Positions 42,214-51,989 are shown, counted from the stretch's first letter. The stretch is DNA of 64,000 bases from Spiractinospora alimapuensis (GCF_018437505.1 NZ_CP072467.1:1426001-1490000); one strand, 5' to 3'. Notes: a model not told the origin generated them from the sequence alone. Program-made: numbers and translations.

Positions 42214-43089
42214 TCAGCGGCTGTCGGACCCGCCCGCCGCCCCGCGTGCGAGGTCGGCCGCCGTCACGCCCGCGAGGGCTCGCCGCAGGGTGGGAACGGC
42301 GGCGACGAGCCGTTGGGTGTAGGGATGGCGCGGCGCGTCGTGGACCTCGGCGGTCGGCCCGACCTCCACGACCTCGCCGTCACGCATCACCGCGGTGGTG
42401 TCACACAGGTGTCGCACGACCGAGAGATCGTGCGACACGAAGACGAGGGTCAACGAGTAGCGTTTCACGAGGTCCTGGAGCAGGTTGAGGATCTGCGCCC
42501 GAACGGACACGTCCAGGGCGCTGACCGGCTCGTCGGCGACCACCATCTCCGGCCGGGGAGCGAGGGCGCGGGCGATCGCGATGCGCTGGCGCTGGCCGCC
42601 GGAGAACTGGTGGGGATAGCGGTCGGCCGCCTCGGGTGGAAGTCCGACGTCGTGGAGCAGCTCGGCGAGTCGAGTCGCGGGGGCACGGTGGCGCTGCGCG
42701 ACGAGCGGTTCGGTGATGATGTCCCGGACGCGCATACGGGGGTCGAGGGAGCCCATCGGGTCCTGGAACACCACCTGGACGCGCTCCCGCAGGAAGCGCA
42801 GGTGCCGCTCGGGCCGGTGCGAGATCTGCTGGCCGTCGAAGCGGACGGAGCCTGAGGTGGGCTGGTCCAGGCCGCAGACCAGCCGGACCAGAGTGGACTT
42901 CCCCGAGCCCGACTCCCCCACCACACCGAAGCGTTCCCCCGCCGCCACCTGAAGGGAGACACCACGCAGGGCCCGCACCGGATCCGCCGGACGCAGCGGC
43001 GATCGTCGCGGGCTCGGGTACGCGCGGTGGACGTCGACCACCTCGAGCAGGGGTGGCGATCCCGTGGCCCGCTTGTCGGGCGTATTCAT
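42214..43089 (-). CDS. Oligopeptide ABC transporter ATP-binding protein (DppF/OppF-like)
   Basis: Protein of 291 residues: Walker A GVVGESGSGKSTLVRL, Q-loop VVFQDPMGSLDPRMRV, signature QFSGGQRQRIAIARAL, Walker B MVVADEPVSALDV, and H-loop VFVSHDLSVV. C-terminal HDAPRHPYTQRLVAAVP is typical of the oligopeptide/nickel subfamily. ATG overlaps the previous stop (ATGA). Last gene of the five-gene importer operon; pairs with the upstream ATPase. Confidence 0.93.
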   Translation of the reverse strand: MNTPDKRATGSPPLLEVVDVHRAYPSPRRSPLRPADPVRALRGVSLQVAAGERFGVVGESGSGKSTLVRLVCGLDQPTSGSVRFDGQQISHRPERHLRFLRERVQVVFQDPMGSLDPRMRVRDIITEPLVAQRHRAPATRLAELLHDVGLPPEAADRYPHQFSGGQRQRIAIARALAPRPEMVVADEPVSALDVSVRAQILNLLQDLVKRYSLTLVFVSHDLSVVRHLCDTTAVMRDGEVVEVGPTAEVHDAPRHPYTQRLVAAVPTLRRALAGVTAADLARGAAGGSDSR

Positions 43090-44096
43090 GCCGACTCGAC
43101 AGGATGCCAGCAGGCGTAGCCCGTCCGATCCCCCGACCAAGGAGGTCGGGTGGAGCATTGGTCATCCGCGCGGGGGCATCGGTCGCGGAAAACGCAGCCA
43201 CCCGGGAACCGTCCCGCCGCCGGGACGGAACCGGCGACGGTGCGCAGCCGTCCGTGCTCGTCGACGCTCTCCAGATCCGAGGCGTCCAGGAGGCCACGGG
43301 TGTAGGGGTGGCGGGGGTGGGCGAGGACGTCCCGCACGGGGCCCGCCTCCACGACACGCCCCCCGTACACGACGAGGACCCGTTCACAGACAGTGGCGAC
43401 GACCGCGAGGTCGTGGGTGACGAACAGCAGGCCGGTCTGGAGGCGCGTCACGGAGGCCGAGATCAGGTCCAGGATGTGTGCCTGCACGGTCACGTCCAAG
43501 GCGGAGGTCGGCTCGTCACACAACAGCACCTCGGGGTCGTTCGCGAGCGCCATGGCCAGGAGAACGCGCTGGCGCTGCCCACCGGAGAGCTGGTGGGGAT
43601 AGGCACGCGCCGCGCGTGCCGGTTCGGGAAGTCGGGCCGCGTCCAGCAGCTCCACCGACGCCCGCCGCGCCGCCCGGCGCCACGGAATCCGGCCGTGCGC
43701 CGTCAACGCCTCGGCCACTTGGTCACCGATCCGCTGCACCGGGTTGAGCGCGCTCATCGGTTCCTGGAACACCATCGCCATCCGCGCGCCCCGGATGGCC
43801 GACAGACGACGTTCAGGCGCGGTGAGCAAATTACCCGGGTTTCCGGCCAACCGAATCGCGCCTCGTGCCCGCACTCCCTCGGGCAGGAGACCCATGATCG
43901 CCAGCGCCGTCATCGACTTCCCGGACCCCGACTCCCCGATCAGACCGACGCGCTCCCCCGGGGCGAGCGTGAATGACACGTCGCTGACCAGTGTCACGTC
44001 CGATGTCGCGACGGAGAGGTTCTCCACGGTGAGGACGGGCTCGGAGGACCGGCTCGGAGGGTCCGGCACGGGAGGGTCGGAGGCGGCGACCGTCAT
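43086..44096 (-). CDS. Oligopeptide ABC transporter ATP-binding protein (DppD/OppD-like)
   Basis: Protein of 336 residues from ATG 44096 (MTVAASDPPVP). Walker A GLIGESGSGKSMTALAI, Q-loop MVFQEPMSALNPVQRI, signature QLSGGQRQRVLLAMAL, Walker B VLLCDEPTSALDV, H-loop LFVTHDLAVV. The C-terminal cysteine cluster (GGCVFRDRCPRADDQC, YACWHP) matches the iron-sulfur-type C4 region of OppD/DppD. It is separated from the permease genes by about 790 bp, unusual for this operon type. Confidence 0.93.
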   Translation of the reverse strand: MTVAASDPPVPDPPSRSSEPVLTVENLSVATSDVTLVSDVSFTLAPGERVGLIGESGSGKSMTALAIMGLLPEGVRARGAIRLAGNPGNLLTAPERRLSAIRGARMAMVFQEPMSALNPVQRIGDQVAEALTAHGRIPWRRAARRASVELLDAARLPEPARAARAYPHQLSGGQRQRVLLAMALANDPEVLLCDEPTSALDVTVQAHILDLISASVTRLQTGLLFVTHDLAVVATVCERVLVVYGGRVVEAGPVRDVLAHPRHPYTRGLLDASDLESVDEHGRLRTVAGSVPAAGRFPGGCVFRDRCPRADDQCSTRPPWSGDRTGYACWHPVESA

Positions 44097-44890
44097 GGGC
44101 AAACTCCGCTCGTCGTGGCCCCGAGGTGGGGAGAGAACCCATGATCGCAAGCACGTCCTCCGGTTCGCGCGTCCCGGCCCCTCCGACACGCTGCCCCGCG
44201 CACGGCGAAGACCGCCGTACGGCACACGCGCGGCCCCGACGCACGCACGCGTCGCCGGCGATGGGGCCGCGTTGGTGAAGGCGCTGTGAGGTCGACGGGC
44301 GCTCCATCCGAACGCCCGAATCGTACGCCGTCGCACGACCCGGGTTCGGGCGTCCCCATCGACGGCCCCGCGCGGTTCGCCGAGTGGCGCGATCTCGCTG
44401 TCGTCTGGGCGTCACGTCCTCCCGCACGTACACGCGCCGCGTGTCGACGCCCTTCCCACCTCCACCGGACAGTCAACGTTCTTTTCGCGGGCCGGGTGAC
44501 CGGAACCGACGACGTCAGGCCCGCTCCGGCCACAGTGGACGCCCGACGCACCGAACCGGGGGCGCGCCCCACGCTGACCAACGGAGTGGGCCCACGGTGC
44601 GGTGCGGGAGACGAGAGCTCTCGACCACCTTGGGGAGCATCGACCCCAGACTCGTGTCCCCCTCGCCCCGCCTCGGCCCCCAGGTTCTGGGCCGGGGCCT
44701 CAGACGCGGGCGCGGTGGTGTGCGGCGCGGCGTCCCGGCTCGTCCGGTGATCGGCCCTCGCCCGGGTCGCGGGGCCGCATGGTCACGGTGGCATCGTTGT
44801 CGCCGCGCCGTTCCCCCGGGGTCACGACCGCACGCCCCCACCGCGACGAGCTCCACACCGGACGCGTCCGCGGTCGGAAGGGCGTTGCCG
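44097..44890 (-). other. Unusual 794-bp gap inside ABC transporter operon
   Basis: Between the second permease and the first ATPase gene. ORFs in it are arginine/proline-rich with no coding character, and no hairpin stands out. It may hold a promoter for the two ATPase genes or the residue of a lost gene. I cannot name anything in it. Confidence 0.4.
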
Positions 44891-45790
44891 TCACGGACCG
44901 CGCTCGGTGAGTCGGGGGTCCAGGCGGTCGCGCAGTCCGTCGCCGAGAAGGTTGAAGCCGAGGACCGCCAGGGCGATGGCCAGGCCGGGCCACAGGACCA
45001 GGGCGGGGTCACTGAACAGGAACTCCTGGGACTCGCGGAGCATGCGTCCCCAGGAGGGGGTGGGGGGACGGGTGCCGAACCCCAGGAAGGACAGTGCGGC
45101 CTCCGCCAGGATGGCGATGGCGAACGAGACCGAGCACTGCACGATCAACAGGCTGGAGATGTTGGGGAGCACGTGACGCACCGCGATGCCGATGGGACGT
45201 CGGCCCGCGGCGCGGGCCGCCTGGACGTAGTCGTGACTCAGCACCTGCAGGGTGGCTCCGCGGGCGATCCGGGCGAAGCTGGGAACGGTGGCGACACCGA
45301 TCGCGACCATCGCCGTGACCGTGCTCGCGCCGAACACCGCGCCGAACATGATCGCCATCAGCAGCGCGGGAAAGGCCAACACGAGGTCGTTGACGCGCAT
45401 CAGGAACTCACCGACGCGTCGCCGGGTCATGCCCGCGAGGATCCCGACCGGGGTGCCGACGACGGCGGCGATGCCGACGGCCACCACTCCCACGAGCAGG
45501 GTGACGCGCGCACCGGCCATGAGCTGACTCACGACGTCGCGGCCGAACTTGTCGGTCCCCAACCAGTACTGGGGCGTCCCCGGGCCGAGGAGTCGCACCG
45601 CGGCGTCGTTGCGGACCGGGTTGTGCGGGGTCCAGACCACGGCCACCAACGCGACCAGGACGACGAGTCCGACCAAAACGGTGCCGACCGCGAGGCTGGC
45701 GTTGACCCGACGGCCGGGGCGCCGCGCCGGACCGCTCCGTGGATGGTCCGTTGGCCGGGTGTCCTCCGGTGGCCCCACTCCCGCGCTCAT
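44891..45790 (-). CDS. Oligopeptide ABC transporter permease (DppC/OppC-like)
   Basis: Protein of 299 residues with about six membrane segments. N-terminal VLVGLVVLVALVAVVW, then LLGPGTPQYWLGTDKFGRDVVSQLMAGARV, the DppC start signature (HxxGTDxxGRD type), and the EAA loop ARAAGRRPIGIAVRHVLPN. Forms the channel with the partner permease. The ATG overlaps the stop of the upstream permease gene (ATGA). Confidence 0.93.
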   Translation of the reverse strand: MSAGVGPPEDTRPTDHPRSGPARRPGRRVNASLAVGTVLVGLVVLVALVAVVWTPHNPVRNDAAVRLLGPGTPQYWLGTDKFGRDVVSQLMAGARVTLLVGVVAVGIAAVVGTPVGILAGMTRRRVGEFLMRVNDLVLAFPALLMAIMFGAVFGASTVTAMVAIGVATVPSFARIARGATLQVLSHDYVQAARAAGRRPIGIAVRHVLPNISSLLIVQCSVSFAIAILAEAALSFLGFGTRPPTPSWGRMLRESQEFLFSDPALVLWPGLAIALAVLGFNLLGDGLRDRLDPRLTERGP

Positions 45791-46737
45791 GGTGCGGCCG
45801 TCCGCACGCGTGGGTCCACGACCGTGTACAGCAGGTCGACCAAGAAGTTGATCAGGAGGACGGCGAGCGCGAGGACCATCACCACACCCTGCACCAGCAA
45901 CAGGTCACGGTCACCGACTCCGTCCAACAACAGGCTCCCCAGACCGGGAATGACGAAGACGCGCTCGATGACGACCGCGCCGATGAGCAGGGTCGCCAAC
46001 TGGAGCGCCAGTACGGTCACCACCGGGATGGCGGCGTTCCTCAGACCGTGACGGACGAGGGCCTGGTAGGGGCGGAGTCCCTTGGCGCGTGCGGTGCGCA
46101 CGTAGTCCTCACGCAGGACGTCCACCACGGCGGATCGGACGTAGCGGGTCAGGATGGCCCCCTGGACCAGGCCGAGTGAGACCGCGGGCAGGACCAGTTT
46201 CCTCGCGAACGCCACGGGGTCCTCGGCGGGAGGGGTCCACCCGCCGGAGGGAAACCAGCCGAGGTGCACCGCGAACAGCATGATCAGGAGGATGCCCAGC
46301 AGGAAGTTGGGGATCGCGACGCCCACCTGGCTGAGCCCCGACAGCACGGTTCCGCCGAGGGTGCGGTGCCGCGCCGCGGCGAAGGCCCCCAGCGGTAGGG
46401 CGATCGCCAACGCCACCCCCATCGCCGTGACACACAGCCACAGCGTCACCTGGAACCGGTCCAGGATCTGCGGGCCGATCTCCGCGCCCGTGACGTAGGA
46501 GCGACCGAAGTCTCCCTGGACCAGCCCACCGACCCATTCCGCGTACTGGACGAGCAGCGGCCGATCGGTGCCGTACTCCGAGCGCATCTGTCGCACGGCC
46601 TCCGGCGTGGCGTTGGTGCCCAGGGCGACCTGGGCCGGGTCGCCCGGTAGCACCGCCATGAAGACGAACACCACGACCGAGGCGACGGCCAGGCTGACGA
46701 CGAAGATCAGTCCTCTGCGCAGGATCCGCGTCACCAC
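45787..46737 (-). CDS. Oligopeptide ABC transporter permease (DppB/OppB-like)
   Basis: Protein of 316 residues with six membrane segments; MVTRILRRGLIFVVSLAVASVVVF at the start, MAVLPGDPAQVALG (the LPGDP motif), DFGRSYVTGAEI, and EAA loop RTARAKGLRPYQALVRHGLRN. Starts at GTG 46737, 7 nt after the binding-protein stop. Second gene of the operon. Confidence 0.93.
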   Translation of the reverse strand: MVTRILRRGLIFVVSLAVASVVVFVFMAVLPGDPAQVALGTNATPEAVRQMRSEYGTDRPLLVQYAEWVGGLVQGDFGRSYVTGAEIGPQILDRFQVTLWLCVTAMGVALAIALPLGAFAAARHRTLGGTVLSGLSQVGVAIPNFLLGILLIMLFAVHLGWFPSGGWTPPAEDPVAFARKLVLPAVSLGLVQGAILTRYVRSAVVDVLREDYVRTARAKGLRPYQALVRHGLRNAAIPVVTVLALQLATLLIGAVVIERVFVIPGLGSLLLDGVGDRDLLLVQGVVMVLALAVLLINFLVDLLYTVVDPRVRTAAP

Positions 46738-46744
46738 GGGTAGT

Positions 46745-48244
46745 TCAGCTCCGTGTCAGGGTGGTGACGTCGAACGACTCGCCGACCCGGTTGTCGGGCA
46801 GGCCCTCGACGGATTCGTCGGCGACGATGAGCATCGGTTGGACGTAGAGGAAGACGGCGGCGACGTCCTGTGCCAGGAGTTCCGCCGCCTCGCCCATACG
46901 GTCGGCCTGGGTGTCCGGATCGGAGCGGTCGGCCTCGGTGAGCAGGGTGCGTAGCTCGTCGTCGTCGTATCCCCAGTAGTACTCGGGGTCGGCGAACGTG
47001 GAGATGTCGCGGCCCTCGGTGTGCGCGATCACCGACAGGTCGAAGTCGTGGCCGGTGAACACGTCCTCGAGCCACACCGCCGGGAACTCCAGGGGTTCGA
47101 TCTCGGCCGTGATGCCGACCTCCGCGAGGTCGGACTTCACCACCTGCGCGGTGTCGATCGCGTAGGGAAGGTTGGGCACGGGGAAGTCGAGCGTCAGGTC
47201 CCCCACTCCGGCCTCCTCTAGCAGTTCCTCGGCTCGTTCGGGGTCGTAGGGGTGGACGTCGGTGAGGTCCTCGTACCACGGATCCGTGGGGGGAACCATG
47301 CTGCCGATCGGTTCTCCGTGGCCCGCCCAGACGATGTCCAGCAGGGCGTCCCGGTCGATCGCCTGCGCGATCGCCTGGCGTACCCGCTCGTCGGCGAACA
47401 CCTCTCGGTCGTTGTTCAGGGCGAGGACGACCTCGCCGTTGGTGGTGCCCTCGATCACCTGGTACTGGTCGTCCCGCGTGAACTGGTCCAGACTCTCCGG
47501 GGCCGCGATGTTGCTGACGACGTCGAGCGCTCCGGTCAACATCGCGTTGCTGAGGGCGTTCTCGTCGTCGAAGTACCGGAACTCGACCGTCTCGGTCGGG
47601 GGCTCCTCTCCCCAGTAGTCCGCACGCCGCTCCAGGGTGATGGAGTCGCCGCGCGTCCAGTCGGCGACCGTGTAGGGCCCGGTGCCGACGGGGTCGGTGT
47701 CGAGGTCCTCCATCCCTGTTGGGCTGAACATCGCACCGATTCGCGTGGTCATCGCGTACAGCCACCCGTTGCTGGGCTCGCTCAGCTCCACCGTCACCTC
47801 GGTCGGCGACTCGGCGGTCACCGACTCCACGACGTCCATCGCCGCGGCGACCGAGATCGTCCACTCTTGTCGCACCCGTTCGACGCTGAACACGACGTCG
47901 TCGGCCGTGAAGGGCTCGCCGTTGCTGAAGGTGACCTCCGGAGCCAGTGTGAACTCGTAGGTGCGCCGGTCGTCGCTGACGTCCCACGACTCCGCGAGCG
48001 CCGGCTGGATCTCACCATCGGCGTCGAGCTCGACCAGCCCCTCGTAGACATTGCCGAGCAGGACCTCCGGGATGGCAGCACCGTCGTTGGAGGTGAAGTC
48101 CAGACTCGCCGGTTCGGCGGTGAAGCCGACCGCCATCGCGGTGTCCTCGCCGCCACTCCCCGCACCCGCCGAACACCCCGACCCGACGAGGAGCACCCCC
48201 GCGACTACCACAGCGGACGCCTGACGCGATGCCACGACTGACAC
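46745..48244 (-). CDS. Solute-binding lipoprotein of ABC importer (family 5)
   Basis: Protein of 499 residues from GTG 48244, which has GGGAGG 6 nt upstream. Signal peptide with lipobox VGSGC, so lipid-anchored outside the membrane. Family 5 features: LLGNVYEGLVELDADGEIQPALAESWDVS, YEFTLAPEVTFSNGEPFTADDVVFSVERV, VGTGPYTVADW, RVRQAIAQAIDRDALLD and LPYAIDTAQVV. Binds oligopeptides or similar solutes and opens the operon. An M20 amidohydrolase gene lies upstream behind its own terminator, which may process the imported compound. Confidence 0.93.
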   Translation of the reverse strand: MSVVASRQASAVVVAGVLLVGSGCSAGAGSGGEDTAMAVGFTAEPASLDFTSNDGAAIPEVLLGNVYEGLVELDADGEIQPALAESWDVSDDRRTYEFTLAPEVTFSNGEPFTADDVVFSVERVRQEWTISVAAAMDVVESVTAESPTEVTVELSEPSNGWLYAMTTRIGAMFSPTGMEDLDTDPVGTGPYTVADWTRGDSITLERRADYWGEEPPTETVEFRYFDDENALSNAMLTGALDVVSNIAAPESLDQFTRDDQYQVIEGTTNGEVVLALNNDREVFADERVRQAIAQAIDRDALLDIVWAGHGEPIGSMVPPTDPWYEDLTDVHPYDPERAEELLEEAGVGDLTLDFPVPNLPYAIDTAQVVKSDLAEVGITAEIEPLEFPAVWLEDVFTGHDFDLSVIAHTEGRDISTFADPEYYWGYDDDELRTLLTEADRSDPDTQADRMGEAAELLAQDVAAVFLYVQPMLIVADESVEGLPDNRVGESFDVTTLTRS

Positions 48245-48434
48245 CCAGAACCTCCCAGGACACTGACCGCCTCGCGTCGGCTGCTCGGCGGGGGTCGTTC
48301 CCCCGCTCAAGGCGCTCGATCAACACGGTTGCACGCGGCAATCGCGTGGTCAACGTCGGTCCACGGTGACGTTGCGCCTGATTCCCCGCGTTTCACCGCA
48401 CTTCCGGCGACCGGTTCGTGCCTCCTTCGGCGCG

Positions 48435-48476
48435 CGTGGTCCGGACGAACCGCCGAGGCGCCGCGTCCGGACCACG
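48435..48476 (-). terminator. Hairpin terminator after M20 amidohydrolase gene
   Basis: A perfect 13-bp stem (CGTGGTCCGGACG with its complement) and 16-nt loop, 28 bp beyond the stop at 48504, separates this gene from the importer operon. Confidence 0.65.
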
Positions 48477-48503
48477 GGAGGTCCACCCGGTTCGTTCGGC
48501 TGA

Positions 48504-49697
48504 TCAGCCGGGGCGGAGGTGGTCCAGCGCCACCGCCGCGTAGGTGGCGACTCCGGTGTCCATCGCGGACTCGTCGAAGACCACCAGGTTGGAGTGGTTC
48601 GCCGGCGCCTCGTCGGGGTGGCCGTACTCCGGCGGGCACGCGCCGAGGAACGCCATCGATCCCGGATGGCGGTGGAGGAGGTAGGAGAAGTCCTCCGCGC
48701 CCATGAGAGGGTTCGCCAGTTCGTGGACCCGCTCCGCCCCGACCGTGCGCGCCGCGACGTCACGCACCCGGTCGGTGAAGTCGGCGTCGTTGTCGGTCAC
48801 CGGGTAGCCGAGGTGCAGGGTGACGTCGGCGGTCAGCCCGTGGGCGTCGGCCACTCCCTTGACCACCTGCCGGATCAGCGAGTGGACCAACTCGCGGTTC
48901 TCCTGGCTCAGGCATCGGATCGTGCCCTCGAGCTCCGCCGTGGCGGGAATGATGTTGTTGGTGGTACCGGCCGTGATCCGACTGACGGTCACGACCGACG
49001 GGTCGAAGGTGTCCAGGCGCCGGCTGAGAGCGACCTGCAAGGCTGTGACCATCTCGCAGGCAGCGGGGATCGGGTCCTGGGCCCGGTACGGCGCTGAGGC
49101 GTGACCACCCCTCCCGTGCACGGTGACCTCGAAGAAGTCCGCGGACGCGAGAATGGGGCCCCGACGCACGTTCACCGTGCCGCTGGGAAACTGGGTACTG
49201 ATGTGCAGGGCGAAGGCGCCGGCGACGTCCGGTGCGTCGAGCAAGCCCTCCTCCAGGGCGTGCCACGCTCCGTGGTACCCCTCCTCACCCGGCTGGAAGA
49301 AGAAGAGCACACGTCCGGCGATCTCCTCGCGCCGACCGGCCAGCACACGGGCCGCGCTGGCCAACATGGCGGTGTGGGTGTCGTGACCGCACGCGTGCAT
49401 CACGCCGGGGACCGCCGAAGCGTACGGGAGGCCAGTGTCCTCGGTCAGCGGCAGGGCGTCCATGTCGCCACGCAAGATGAGCGTCGGGCCATCGTTCGCA
49501 CCATGGAGTTCGGCCACCACGGCAGACGTGGTCTCGGACAGACGGAGCGGAAGGTCGAGATCGGCGATCTCCTTCAGCACGGCCCGCCTGGTGTGCGGCA
49601 GGTCCAGTCCGATCTCCGGCTGGGCGTGCAGAGTACGGCGCAGTGCGCGGGTGCGGTCGTGGACGCGTGCGGCGTCGTCGAGAAGGCTGCGAGTCAT
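48504..49697 (-). CDS. M20-family amidohydrolase
   Basis: Zinc-dependent amidohydrolase of 397 residues. Metal and catalytic motifs: LRGDMDALPL, MHACGHDTHTAML, FFFQPGEEGYHGA, HGRGGHASAPYRAQDPI (dimerisation lid) and TTNNIIPATAELEGTIR. Closest to hippurate/N-acyl-amino-acid amidohydrolases, which release an amino acid from an N-acyl derivative. CATAAT is 7 nt before the ATG with no ribosome site, so it is probably leaderless. A peptide-type ABC operon follows. Confidence 0.93.
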   Translation of the reverse strand: MTRSLLDDAARVHDRTRALRRTLHAQPEIGLDLPHTRRAVLKEIADLDLPLRLSETTSAVVAELHGANDGPTLILRGDMDALPLTEDTGLPYASAVPGVMHACGHDTHTAMLASAARVLAGRREEIAGRVLFFFQPGEEGYHGAWHALEEGLLDAPDVAGAFALHISTQFPSGTVNVRRGPILASADFFEVTVHGRGGHASAPYRAQDPIPAACEMVTALQVALSRRLDTFDPSVVTVSRITAGTTNNIIPATAELEGTIRCLSQENRELVHSLIRQVVKGVADAHGLTADVTLHLGYPVTDNDADFTDRVRDVAARTVGAERVHELANPLMGAEDFSYLLHRHPGSMAFLGACPPEYGHPDEAPANHSNLVVFDESAMDTGVATYAAVALDHLRPG

Positions 49698-49704
49698 GGG
49701 GCCG

Positions 49705-49710
49705 ATTATG
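49705..49710 (-). promoter_or_regulatory. Leaderless -10 box of amidohydrolase gene
   Basis: CATAAT on the minus strand with a 7-nt gap to the ATG at 49697. Confidence 0.5.
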
Positions 49711-49921
49711 CGCGAACGTCGCTCGCCGCGGCCACGTCCACCACGGCAGCGGTGGGGTCGCCCCGGTCGCTTCCCCGACAGCGATCGCCGCCCGGATCAC
49801 CGCCGTTGTCGATGGGTTCGCACCAACGAATTCCGCCGACGCGAGCGATCTCCCGCGCTAAACTCTTCCTTCCCCGCACACACATTCTGGCCATGTCGAC
49901 CACTGGTGGGAAGACGCCACA

Positions 49922-51070
49922 TTGAGTCCCAGAAAGATTCCCCGATCCACGCCCGACCCGGACGACCCGGACCTCCTCCGGGCGATGGACTGCCCCGTGT
50001 GCCACACCGCCGGGATCCACAATCATTCGCCCTCCCCACCGCCGGCGGACAATCCTGGCATGGAGGACGAAAGCACCCGCCGCGGACCACGCCGCCCTCT
50101 TCGGCTCACCGCCCCGCAGGCGAAGTTCCTTCGTCAGGTCTGGGAGTACCTCGCCACCACCCGGCCGGGGGCCGACGCCGACGCCCGACTCCTGGCCCTC
50201 GTCTGCCTCCTGCGGGCCGCCCGGACCGGCGTGGCCAACGTGACCTCGCAGGATGTGCGGTCCCTGCGTGTGGCGGATCCCGAGACGACCGTCAGCGCAC
50301 TCACCGAGACCGGTTGGCTGAAGACCACCCCCTCGGCCGTGTTGAACTCCGACGCGCAAACCCCCGCGGTGTGCGGACTTCCGGAGTTCGTCGACAATCC
50401 GTGGGACGTCGGGGCGAAGGTGCGCACGCGTGTCTCGGGTTGGAGCACGGGGACCCTGGCCCACAAGGCGCTCCGCAAGAAGTCCAACGGGACGCGGCTC
50501 GCGGCGTTGTACCTCACGACCTACGCGGCGCCGGGCGGTGGGGTGGATTTCACCGCCAACCACCTGATCGCCGCCTGTGCGCTGGACGGTGTGGACGAGT
50601 TGGTGTCCTGCCTGGGCGAACTGGTGACGAAGGGCTGGCTCAGTGATCTGCCCACCGTCACCGCGACCGGAGTCAGCGCGCAGCTCGGGGAGGCGGTGGC
50701 GCCCATGGCCCCCGAGCCTCCGGAGGAGCCTTCGCGACCGACGGAGCCCCGCCCCGTCACCGCGGACTTGACCTGGCCCGAGCTCGACGCGGTGGAGTCC
50801 GTGGACGAGCGGGCCAAAATCCTGGTCGCCGGACGTGAATCCGCGGTGGCGGAGTGGGTCCAGGCCTTCCGCGCCGAACACCACCACGGTCCGAACTGGG
50901 CGGCGGTGATGGCGGCCCATGACTGGCCACCCCACAGTCACCCCCACGGCCGCGCCGCGGAAACCGCGTTCGTCCTCCTCGCGGAGGAGGGGTGGTTGGA
51001 CGGCCTGGGCCGGCCTTACGGTCTGCGCCCCGGAGCCCGGTTCGCCGCGGGCTCCGGAACTGACGGCTGA
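49922..51070 (+). CDS. Hypothetical protein, possible winged-helix regulator-like
   Basis: Protein of 382 residues starting at TTG 49922. An N-terminal CPVCHTAGIHNHS segment could bind a metal. From residue 60: LTAPQAKFLRQVWEYLATTRP, LLALVCLLRAARTG, VANVTSQDVRSLRV and LTETGWLKTTPSAVL, and later LYLTTYAAPGGGVDF and LVTKGWLSDLP, look like paired helical/winged-helix domains. The C-terminal third contains VQAFRAEHHHGPNWAAVM. No named family recognised. The closing 200 bases are shared with no other gene. Alternative start ATG 49985. Confidence 0.65.
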   Translation: MSPRKIPRSTPDPDDPDLLRAMDCPVCHTAGIHNHSPSPPPADNPGMEDESTRRGPRRPLRLTAPQAKFLRQVWEYLATTRPGADADARLLALVCLLRAARTGVANVTSQDVRSLRVADPETTVSALTETGWLKTTPSAVLNSDAQTPAVCGLPEFVDNPWDVGAKVRTRVSGWSTGTLAHKALRKKSNGTRLAALYLTTYAAPGGGVDFTANHLIAACALDGVDELVSCLGELVTKGWLSDLPTVTATGVSAQLGEAVAPMAPEPPEEPSRPTEPRPVTADLTWPELDAVESVDERAKILVAGRESAVAEWVQAFRAEHHHGPNWAAVMAAHDWPPHSHPHGRAAETAFVLLAEEGWLDGLGRPYGLRPGARFAAGSGTDG

Positions 51071-51128
51071 CCCAGGCGCTCCCTCGACCCCACGCGCGGC
51101 CGACGGTGCGGGCGCCGCCGGTGGTCGC

Positions 51129-51134
51129 CATACT
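51129..51134 (+). promoter_or_regulatory. Leaderless -10 box of methyltransferase gene
   Basis: CATACT with a 6-nt gap to the ATG at 51141. Confidence 0.4.
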
Positions 51135-51140
51135 GAGCGG

Positions 51141-51851
51141 ATGCCAGAACCGTTGGGATCTCATCCTCAGTACGACGACTTCGCCGACGACTTCCTCGAC
51201 CACGCCCAGGACAGCCTCTACAACGCCCACTACGACCGGCCCGCCTGCCTGGAGCTCCTGGGCGAGGTCACGGACCTCCATGTCCTCGACGTCGCCTGCG
51301 GACCCGGGCTGTACGCCGAGGAGTTGGTGGCGCGTGGGGCTCGGGTCACCGGGCTCGACAACAGCCCCCGCATGGTCGAACTCTCCCGACACCGCGTGCC
51401 GACGGGCGCGTTCCACGTCCACGACCTCGCCGAACCACTTGACTGGGTGCCCGACGGTTCGGTCGACCTCGTCCTCTTCGCTCTCGCCGTGGAGTACGTC
51501 GACGACCGGGTCGCGGCCCTGTCGGAGCTACGTCGCGTCCTACGGCCCGAAGGCGCCCTGGTGCTGTCCCGCATGCACCCCACGGGAGACTGGATGCGCC
51601 ACGGCGGCGGCTATTTCGAGCCGCGCGTGGTCGAGGAGACGTGGAGCAGGGGCTGGCGGGTCCGCCACTGGGTGACCTCCCTGGAACAGACCTGCGAGGA
51701 ACTGCGCGCGGCCGGATTCCTCATCGAGCGACTCCTCGAGCCCCGACCCACGGAGTCGGCGGCCGGCATCAACGCCGAGACCTACCAGCGTCTGCGCCGA
51801 GAGCCAACGGGCTTCCTCGCCCTCCGGGCGATACCCGATCCGCGCCGGTGA
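51141..51851 (+). CDS. Class I SAM-dependent methyltransferase
   Basis: Protein of 236 residues: VLDVACGPGLYAEELVARGA (SAM loop), VTGLDNSPRMVEL, DLVLFALAVEYVDD and VLRPEGALVLSRMHP. Typical small-molecule methyltransferase of the Methyltransf_11 kind; substrate unknown. ATG 51141 chosen because the frame upstream is arginine/proline-rich and a CATACT box sits 6 nt before. It ends before a long hairpin shared with a converging gene. Confidence 0.88.
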   Translation: MPEPLGSHPQYDDFADDFLDHAQDSLYNAHYDRPACLELLGEVTDLHVLDVACGPGLYAEELVARGARVTGLDNSPRMVELSRHRVPTGAFHVHDLAEPLDWVPDGSVDLVLFALAVEYVDDRVAALSELRRVLRPEGALVLSRMHPTGDWMRHGGGYFEPRVVEETWSRGWRVRHWVTSLEQTCEELRAAGFLIERLLEPRPTESAAGINAETYQRLRREPTGFLALRAIPDPRR

Positions 51852-51921
51852 CCGGGACCGGCACGGATCGGGCGGATCGCGATGGGGCCCGGAGCGCGGG
51901 TCACGCTGGGAGGGGTGGCGC

Positions 51922-51966
51922 CGACGCTGGGTACCGCCGCGGGGTCCGCGGCGGTACCCAGCGTCG
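51922..51966. terminator. Bidirectional terminator, 21-bp perfect stem
   Basis: The arms 51922-51942 and 51946-51966 are exact inverted repeats with a 3-nt loop, lying between two converging genes (stops at 51851 and 51990). The symmetry serves both directions. Confidence 0.8.
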
Positions 51967-51989
51967 ATGGGACGCGGGGTGCGTCCGGT

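Noticed and set aside
44384-46051. 555-codon rightward ORF
   Set aside because: It lies antisense to two clear permease genes and its product is low-complexity, rich in Arg, Gly, His and Asp.
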